A stretch of DNA of 64,000 nt from the NCBI RefSeq assembly GCF_007197885.1, contig NZ_VKKG01000003.1, positions 1 to 64,000 on the forward strand, given 5' to 3'. Position 1 is the first letter of the stretch; every line of letters begins with the position of its first letter. The notes under the pieces are model-generated. The model saw only the letters and a program-made list of their open reading frames with translations, ran no database searches and was not told the origin of the DNA. Position numbers and translations under genes: made by a program. The stretch comes from Tessaracoccus rhinocerotis. Lineage in GTDB: Bacteria > Actinomycetota > Actinomycetes > Propionibacteriales > Propionibacteriaceae. Shown here in pieces: positions 58,165 to 64,000 of this stretch.

Positions 58165-60279
58165 TCAGGATCTGGGGCCAGGTGCGCCAGCTCCCCTCCG
58201 GCGGCCGAGGACTGAGAGCTCGCCGAGGACCAGGACGGGGTGGGACTGGTGGGTGGGTGCGCTGAAACCGAGGAAGCTGTCCACGAACTCGGGGTCCGCG
58301 ACAGTTGCCGAGCGCTCCACCAGGTAGTGGAACGGCTCAGAGGCAGCGGCCCAGGCCCAGACCCGTTCCAGGTTCCCGACGAACCCGGCGGAGACGCCGC
58401 CGCCGGTGGCAACCCCGCCCGCATGGAGGGTGTCGGCGGTCGGCACGTCGGCCCCGAACACCTGCCGGTCAGCAATTGCCACGGTCAGGCCGTCGACCAG
58501 GAGCCGGGTGGTGCCCTGACCGGCGGCCAGCGAGACTGAGTGGCGCGCGCCGTCGTCGAGGCCCATGTCACCGGAGGACAGCGACAGGAGCTCGCGGCCC
58601 TCGTTCACGACGGTGGCGTGGACTCCGCCGTCCCTGCTGACGAGGCGCAGGAAGGAGTCCGCGGTGGCGGAGTCGTGCAGGGAGAGCAGGACGCCCTCCT
58701 CGGCGGAGGTGGTGCTGAACCGGGCGAGGTAGGTGCCCTGCACCTGGCTGCCAACGCCAGTCGTTCCGAGGTCCACACTTCGGTCCTCGACCCGGGTGCC
58801 GTCGAACGCGCCGGTGAATCCGTAGCCGAACGTCTGCGAGACCGCGTTCGTGAGCAGGACGGAGCTGTTGGGGACGTGCCCGCCGCGCGGGATCTCCGCG
58901 CCCTCCGCGCCGACGCCGGCTTCGGGGTTCCAGCGGCCGAAGGTCTCGAAGAAGTTGCGCGCGAACTGCCAGTGGCCGTGGGCGCTGGGGTGGATCGCAT
59001 CGCCGTACCAGAGCTGGGGGGCTTCCCCCGCGTTCGTGAATCTCCACTCGCCGAAGTTGTCGATGACCACGACCTGGTTCCGGGCGGCCACCTCGCGCAT
59101 CGTCTGGACGTACTCCGGGTAGTTGGCGCGGACCCCGCTCGGGCCACCCTGGATCGGGTTGGCGGTGGCGAACACCGCGACGGCACCGACGGCACGGGTC
59201 CGGTCGATGATCTCCTGCAGGTTGTCCTCGTACATCGAGAGGGTCTGGTTCGTGGTGGTGGCGGCGTCGTTCATGCCGATCATGGTGACAACCACGTCGG
59301 GATCGTACTGGCCGGCTCGCTCCTCGAAGGTGTCGCGCACGCCGATGGTGTTGGCGCTCGCGCCGGCGGTGTGCCCGGAGATGGCGGTGTTCACGACCGT
59401 GTCCTCCTCGTTGCCGAGCTCCGCGAACCTTGCCTGCGCCTGCTCCGCCCACGAGCGGAAGCCATAGGTCCAGAGTGCGCCGTGGGTGATGGAGTCGCCG
59501 GTGAAGACCCAGGTGGACGGCGTCTCCTTGTCCGGCGCGAGCAACTGGTCGCGGATGGTCTCGAGGTCGTCGAGGGCGACGGGGAAACGGTTGATGGAGT
59601 CATTGTCCGGGGCGATGCCCTGCATCTCGGGGGACGTGACGCGGCCGTCGGTGATGACCAGGCGCTGGATGGTGCCGGTGAAGCCATCGGTCCAGACGCC
59701 GTCGCCGGCGTTGCGTTGGCCGACGTGGACGCTGTCCAGGCCGAAGTCGGCCATGAACGGTGCGCCGTCGGTGAACAGGACCGGGCTGGCGTCGAGGTGG
59801 ATCCAGGTATGGCCGTTGCCGACCACGACGTGCACCTGGTGCGGCTCGCCCGCGGTCAGCGCCACGGGCACGGTCCGCTCCAGGAGGACGCCCGAGGCGC
59901 CCGTGACCTGCAAGCGCAGTGAGCTGCCGACCAGCGAGAGCGTCGCGCCGTGCGAGGGATTCTCGGACGAGAACAGGTGTGCGATGGTCTGGGTTCCCGC
60001 GACGGCGGAAGCGGTGAAGTTCACCTGCAGCGTGCCCTGCGCCAGGGCGCCTGCGGCGGCCATTCCGTTGGCGGCGGGCCCGAAGCCGAAGTGCTCGGAG
60101 CCGTCGAACCGGGCCCGGGCGTCACCGACGTTCCAGCCGAATCCGAAGACCATGGTGGACTGTGGGGGTGGCGGCCCCTCAGCTCTCGAAGTGGCGGGGC
60201 CGAGGCCGATCAGGCCGAGGACCAGGGCGACCGCGAGGGCGCAGGTGAGCAGGGCACGTCGTTCGACATCGAAGCGCAT
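58165..60279 (-). CDS. Secreted SGNH/GDSL hydrolase with flanking LamG-like domains
   Basis: 704 residues. Sec signal peptide (ALLTCALAVALVLGLIGLGPATSRA) ending near 33. Residues 45-215 form a ConA/LamG-like beta-sandwich. The SGNH domain (about 250-445) has GDS with Ser263, Gly-rich SGHTAG (block II), GMND with Asn337, and Asp427/His430 in DAIHPSAHG, so the esterase is intact. A second LamG-like domain (about 470-660) follows. The last residues HPVLVLGELS begin a second SGNH fold, after which the frame is lost and stops at 58165. It probably deacylates a polysaccharide outside the cell. Confidence 0.85.
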   Translation of the reverse strand: MRFDVERRALLTCALAVALVLGLIGLGPATSRAEGPPPPQSTMVFGFGWNVGDARARFDGSEHFGFGPAANGMAAAGALAQGTLQVNFTASAVAGTQTIAHLFSSENPSHGATLSLVGSSLRLQVTGASGVLLERTVPVALTAGEPHQVHVVVGNGHTWIHLDASPVLFTDGAPFMADFGLDSVHVGQRNAGDGVWTDGFTGTIQRLVITDGRVTSPEMQGIAPDNDSINRFPVALDDLETIRDQLLAPDKETPSTWVFTGDSITHGALWTYGFRSWAEQAQARFAELGNEEDTVVNTAISGHTAGASANTIGVRDTFEERAGQYDPDVVVTMIGMNDAATTTNQTLSMYEDNLQEIIDRTRAVGAVAVFATANPIQGGPSGVRANYPEYVQTMREVAARNQVVVIDNFGEWRFTNAGEAPQLWYGDAIHPSAHGHWQFARNFFETFGRWNPEAGVGAEGAEIPRGGHVPNSSVLLTNAVSQTFGYGFTGAFDGTRVEDRSVDLGTTGVGSQVQGTYLARFSTTSAEEGVLLSLHDSATADSFLRLVSRDGGVHATVVNEGRELLSLSSGDMGLDDGARHSVSLAAGQGTTRLLVDGLTVAIADRQVFGADVPTADTLHAGGVATGGGVSAGFVGNLERVWAWAAASEPFHYLVERSATVADPEFVDSFLGFSAPTHQSHPVLVLGELSVLGRRRGAGAPGPRS

Positions 60280-60368
60280 GCTGGGACACTCGCGGGTCGG
60301 TCACGGCGTGTCAACGGGAACTGGTGAATCGCTCACCGATCGAGATCAGACGTCTGCTGATCCCGAGC

Positions 60369-63300
60369 TCAGCGGACGGTCACCTCATTGACCTGCGCCA
60401 GGAAGCGCGCCTCCTCCACCTGCGGGAGAGTCGTCAGGTAGACCATCACGAAACGGGTCTCCGTGGCGTTGTCGGCGGTCAGGACCGTGGTCTCCGGTGC
60501 CTCGGTCTGCGTGGCCAGCACGCTCCACTCCGATTCGGAACCCATCGGCGCCGACGTCACACCGGCCTCGGCGGGGACGCGCAACTCCACCGTCGCCCCC
60601 GGTGCCTCGAACAACAGTTCCACCTCGGTGACCTGCCTCGGCTCGCCGAGGTCCAGCACGATGCCGACTCCGGGCTTCAACCCGCCCATGTCCGGGTTGT
60701 TGTGGTAGCGCAGCGTGGACCAGCCGGTGGCAGGGTCGCCGTCGAAAGCCAGCGGCACCAGGTCCGGGTTCTCCTCGTCGTTGCCGTTGTCCGCGGCGGG
60801 GTCGAAGTCCGCGCCGGCGACGATCTCGAACGGACCGGCCGGGGTCGGCGACTCGCCGGGGGTGGTCTGGCCATCGGTCGTGGTGGTGGTCTGCTGCGTG
60901 GGCGTGGCGGGGTCCTGTGCGGCGTTGTCACGCGCGTTGTTGATCGCGACGATGACCAGGGACACCACAAGCGCTCCCAGCACGAGGGCCACCAGCAGCC
61001 AGAGGGCGCGACGCCCGGGTGGTCGGGGCCCATCGCGGCCGTCCTCGTCCTCCAGTCCGGGCACCTCCGGGACGTCGGGATGAGCGGCGGCCAGGGCGGT
61101 GGGGGACAGCGCGGCGGACTCAGGTCCGACGTCGCGGGGCACGGCCGCCATCATGACGTTGGAGTCCTCCGGCAGCACGCGCCCGCCGGCGGCGTCGAAG
61201 GGTTCGGCGGAGCGCCTCGGGGCCGAGCCGCGGGCGGCACGGACGCGGTGCTCCAGGTCGGAGGTGGGGTCGGCGGTGCCGAGCACCGAGGACAGGGCGG
61301 CAGCCAACTGTCCCGCGGTGGTGATCCGGCGCTCCGCCGCCGCACCGCGCTCGGTCAGGGTGGCGGACGTGATGCGGTCCAGGGCGGGCGAGACGCCGGC
61401 GCGCACGATGTGGGGGCTGGCCGGCTCGCCGGCGATGATGGGCGCCGCCTCCATGCCGAATGCCGGCCCGCCGGGCCAGCGCTGGACGAGGGTGGCGTAG
61501 AGCAGCTTGGCCAGGCCGCGGACGTCTGCGGCCTCCCGGTCGGTCCAGCTCGTCGCCCGGGGCTCGGCCGAGACCGCCGCCTCGACGCCGAAGCCGACCA
61601 GCTTAACGTCGCCGCTGTTGGTGATCACCACATTGTCGGGTGTGAGGTGCTCGTGGAACAGGCCCTGCGTGTGCATGCTCGACAGCGCGTCGGCCAGCTC
61701 GCGGACGATCCATGCGGACTCGAGCGTGCTCAACGGACCGAAGCCGAGGATCTCGCGCAGGTTCTTGCCCGTGGCGAACTCGCACACCACGTAGGCGCCG
61801 ATGCCGCGGTCCTGGTCCTGCACCTCCACCGCGTCGAGGACCCGCAGGAAGCGCGAATCCGTGGCGACTGCACCCTTGCGCGCGGCGTCGAGGACGTCTG
61901 GGATGCGGGGGTCGTCGGTGGGCAGCACGTGGGCCACGACGTCGCGGGACAGCACCAGGTCGTGCGCGCGCCAGGTCTCGATGCCGGCGCGGTCGGCGAG
62001 GAGCTCGTCAGTGCGGAAACGGGTGCTCAGCAGCAGCCCGGGCTCCGCTAGCGGTTGGGTGTCCGGGGGTGGTCCTGACAGGCCCTGCTCGCTTGCGCTC
62101 GCCGGGCTGCTCGACCAGCGGGGGTCCGCCAGCGGCGGGCGCAGGCGGGTCTCCTGGAGCGACTCGTCGTCGAAGTCGGAGCGCTCGGCCCACTCGTCGT
62201 CGTCCGCAGGGGCCGTGTGGTCGGAGGCCTCGTCGCGGTACAGCGGTGCGCTGGGTTCGGGCTCCTCCGGCTGCACCGGCGCGACGTACTCGGAGCGCCG
62301 CCCGACGGGTCCCGGCTCGTCCTCGTCGTCGAGGTGGATGGCCGGGGTGAGCTGGGTGGGCATCAGGTCCTCGGTGAGCCCGGCGGCGATGCTCCCGGCG
62401 GAGTACTCCTGGTCCCCGTCGTCCCAGCCGTCGTCGGAGGCATCCCGTGGCGAGGCGTCCTGCTTCGACCTGCGCGTGCGGTCCTCCGTAGCCCCCGCCT
62501 CGGCAGGGACGCTGCCGCGACGTCGCACGATGTTGACCAGACCCGTGAGGCTGCGCAGTTCGCGCACCTGCAGCAGGCGGCCGACGACGAGGTAGATGAC
62601 TCCGATCAGCAGCAGGCCGACCAGGATGGCCACCACCAGGGCCCCGATCCCCTCCCCGAGCCAGTCGATGACGAGACGGGCCACGAACCAGGCCGCCACG
62701 CCGCCCAACCCTGCGCCCAGCAGCAGCCGCACGATGTGCAACGCCACGGCGCCCCCGTCGAGGTCCGGGACCTGGCGCTTCAACAGCTGCCAGCTCAGGA
62801 AGACCCCCACGAGGTAGGCGACGGAGTAGGCGAGGGCGAGTGCGGCGGCGACCTGGCCGGGGTCGGTGACGAGCCACACGAACAGGATTGCGAACCCCGC
62901 GTTGGCGCCGGCGATCAGCAACTGGAGCAGGAACGGGGTGCGGGTGTCCTCGAGCGCATAGTAGGTGCGCAGGCACACGAACTGGACGGTGAACGGCACG
63001 AGCCCGAGGGCGAAGCCCATCAGCGCGAGCCCAACGTATTGCGAGTCCTCGGTGCCCTGGCCGTGGCCGAACAGCAGGTCCGCGATCGGGCCGGCCAGCA
63101 CGAAGAAGCCCACCGCGGCGGGAACGAGCAGGATGAGCGCCAGGCGGATGGTCTTGGTGGCCTCCTGCGCGACGCCGGTGAAGTTCGACGCGGCCGCGAG
63201 CCGGGAGGCGTTCGGCAGCATCGCCGTGGCCAGGGAGACGGTGATCAGCGAGTGCGGCAGGATCCAGATCAGGTGCGCGTTGGAGTAGACGTTGTAGCCG

Positions 63301-64000
63301 GACCCGGAGCCCCCGGCGGTGGCCGACGTCGCCAGTCGCGTGACGATCACCAGCACCACCTGGTTGACCGCGACGAAGCCCATCGTCCACTTGGTCAGGG
63401 AGAACGTCTTGCCCAGGCCGGTGCCCCTCAGGTCGAACCGGGGGCGGAACCGGAAGCCCACCTTGCGCAGGTAGGGCAGCAGCACCAGCGACTGCGCGAG
63501 GATGCCCACCGTCGAGCCGATGCCCAGCAGCAGGATCTGCGGAGTGGTGAACGCGGCGCCGCGGTCGCCCTGGGTGCCCCACACGAACAGGTACACGGCC
63601 AGCACCAGCACGGAGATGACGTTGTTGGCGATGGGCGCCCACATCATCGGGCCGAAGCGATCGCGGGCGTTGAGAACCTGTCCCAGCAGGAAGAACGCGC
63701 CGTAGAAGAACACCTGCGGCAGCGTCAGGTAGGTCAGGGCCACCATCGACGCGTACTGCGCCGCCAGATCCTCCGCGCGCCAGGCGTCCGACGAGTACAG
63801 CTGCGTGATCAGCGGGGCGCAGACGGTGGCCACCACGGCGACGGCGCCGACGATCAGCATGAACGCGGTCATGATGCGGTTGGTGTAGGCCTCGCCGCCG
63901 TCGGCGTCGTTCTTGATGGCCCGCACGATCTGGGGGACCAGGACGGTGTTGAGGGCGCCACCGGCGAACAGGATGTAGAGGGAGTTGGGCACCATTGTGG
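60369..64000 (-). CDS. murJ: MurJ lipid II flippase fused to a pseudokinase and discoidin-like domain (N-terminus outside window)
   Basis: At least 1208 residues are visible and the first are missing at the window edge. Residues 1-500 of the visible part are a MATE/MviN fold with about 13 membrane segments (LNTVLVPQIVRAI, NARDRFGPMMWAPI, ALEDTRTPFLLQL). A long acidic linker follows (510-660), then a protein-kinase-like domain (about 660-880) in which HRD is HEH (HEHLTPDNVV) and DFG is GFG, so it is a pseudokinase as in mycobacterial MviN. A membrane helix (about 985-1008) leads to an outside F5/8-type domain (about 1055-1208). It flips lipid II, presumably under phospho-Thr control by another kinase. 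Confidence 0.93.
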   Translation of the reverse strand, partial: TMVPNSLYILFAGGALNTVLVPQIVRAIKNDADGGEAYTNRIMTAFMLIVGAVAVVATVCAPLITQLYSSDAWRAEDLAAQYASMVALTYLTLPQVFFYGAFFLLGQVLNARDRFGPMMWAPIANNVISVLVLAVYLFVWGTQGDRGAAFTTPQILLLGIGSTVGILAQSLVLLPYLRKVGFRFRPRFDLRGTGLGKTFSLTKWTMGFVAVNQVVLVIVTRLATSATAGGSGSGYNVYSNAHLIWILPHSLITVSLATAMLPNASRLAAASNFTGVAQEATKTIRLALILLVPAAVGFFVLAGPIADLLFGHGQGTEDSQYVGLALMGFALGLVPFTVQFVCLRTYYALEDTRTPFLLQLLIAGANAGFAILFVWLVTDPGQVAAALALAYSVAYLVGVFLSWQLLKRQVPDLDGGAVALHIVRLLLGAGLGGVAAWFVARLVIDWLGEGIGALVVAILVGLLLIGVIYLVVGRLLQVRELRSLTGLVNIVRRRGSVPAEAGATEDRTRRSKQDASPRDASDDGWDDGDQEYSAGSIAAGLTEDLMPTQLTPAIHLDDEDEPGPVGRRSEYVAPVQPEEPEPSAPLYRDEASDHTAPADDDEWAERSDFDDESLQETRLRPPLADPRWSSSPASASEQGLSGPPPDTQPLAEPGLLLSTRFRTDELLADRAGIETWRAHDLVLSRDVVAHVLPTDDPRIPDVLDAARKGAVATDSRFLRVLDAVEVQDQDRGIGAYVVCEFATGKNLREILGFGPLSTLESAWIVRELADALSSMHTQGLFHEHLTPDNVVITNSGDVKLVGFGVEAAVSAEPRATSWTDREAADVRGLAKLLYATLVQRWPGGPAFGMEAAPIIAGEPASPHIVRAGVSPALDRITSATLTERGAAAERRITTAGQLAAALSSVLGTADPTSDLEHRVRAARGSAPRRSAEPFDAAGGRVLPEDSNVMMAAVPRDVGPESAALSPTALAAAHPDVPEVPGLEDEDGRDGPRPPGRRALWLLVALVLGALVVSLVIVAINNARDNAAQDPATPTQQTTTTTDGQTTPGESPTPAGPFEIVAGADFDPAADNGNDEENPDLVPLAFDGDPATGWSTLRYHNNPDMGGLKPGVGIVLDLGEPRQVTEVELLFEAPGATVELRVPAEAGVTSAPMGSESEWSVLATQTEAPETTVLTADNATETRFVMVYLTTLPQVEEARFLAQVNEVTVR
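62079..62126. repeat. Repeat-element copy inside the murJ linker
   Basis: The stretch containing GCTCGCTTGCGCTCGCC and GGGCTGCTCGACCAGCGGGG matches, with few changes, the left arm of the repeat at 1481-1524 (GCTCGCTGCCGCTCGCGC ... GGGCTGCTCAACCACCGGGG). It is read in frame as part of the disordered linker before the pseudokinase. Confidence 0.6.

Noticed and set aside
56738-60279. Two independent secreted genes
   Set aside because: The downstream frame has no signal peptide or ribosome site and continues the second SGNH fold begun at the end of the upstream frame; a frameshift is the simpler reading, though not proven.

Overview
The window comes from a high-GC actinobacterium. Support comes from a MurJ-pseudokinase fusion at the right edge, a DLW-39-type small protein, DesK/NarL-type two-component systems, heavy GTG/TTG start use and many 4-bp ATGA/GTGA gene overlaps. 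A Propionibacteriaceae-type genome fits best, but the family call is inference. I saw no rRNA, tRNA, CRISPR array, transposase or prophage gene.

Layout. 1-1.6 kb: a lower-GC gene pair (small protein plus GTPase with a DUF697-like tail) and an inverted/direct repeat element. 1.6-4.5 kb: phosphofructokinase, then flavodoxin, VOC, NUDIX and SH3-like genes. 4.5-8.3 kb (minus): aminotransferase, an anaerobic-sulfatase-maturase-like radical SAM protein and an unknown membrane protein. 8.4-13.9 kb: O-methyltransferase, aldo/keto reductase, GNAT and a three-domain PabB-PabC-PabA fusion. 13.9-21 kb (minus): YibE/F and a coupled GH42-GH95-GH1 operon behind a LacI-type palindrome, suited to alpha-1,2-fucosylated galactosides. 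21.2-25.6 kb: ABC exporter with its own kinase and regulator, then a rhomboid protease. 25.7-31.7 kb: secreted M23 peptidase, lipoprotein PBP, TerC, MFS. 31.8-36.3 kb: two-component pair, DLW-39, galE, MBL hydrolase and TetR.

36.3-42.0 kb (minus) is a six-gene operon in which every junction overlaps by 4 bp: VanX-like dipeptidase, Ala/Ser racemase-like, D-Ala-D-X ligase, membrane acyltransferase, histidine kinase, response regulator. It looks like a VanC/VanG-type peptidoglycan-terminus module with VanT split into two genes and no VanH. Divergent from it, a promoter with a palindrome in its spacer drives an MMPL transporter carrying a degenerate ABC-ATPase-like tail, followed by a YhgE/Pip protein.

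47.9-53.9 kb is a seven-gene operon that is a tandem duplication of a type VII (ESX/WXG100)-like module: YbaB-like double-domain protein, Gly-rich protein with a C-terminal WXG-like hairpin, long helical WxG protein, plus one single-pass membrane protein. No secretion ATPase is present in the window. 54.1-56.7 kb: glpFK behind two operator-like palindromes exactly 21 bp apart and ended by a strong terminator. 56.7-60.3 kb (minus): a secreted SGNH esterase, apparently split by a frameshift at the start of a second SGNH-like domain; its C-terminus carries the same duplicated Cys/Trp domain as the M23 peptidase 30 kb away. 60.4-64 kb (minus): MurJ with pseudokinase and discoidin-like tail, incomplete at its N-terminus.
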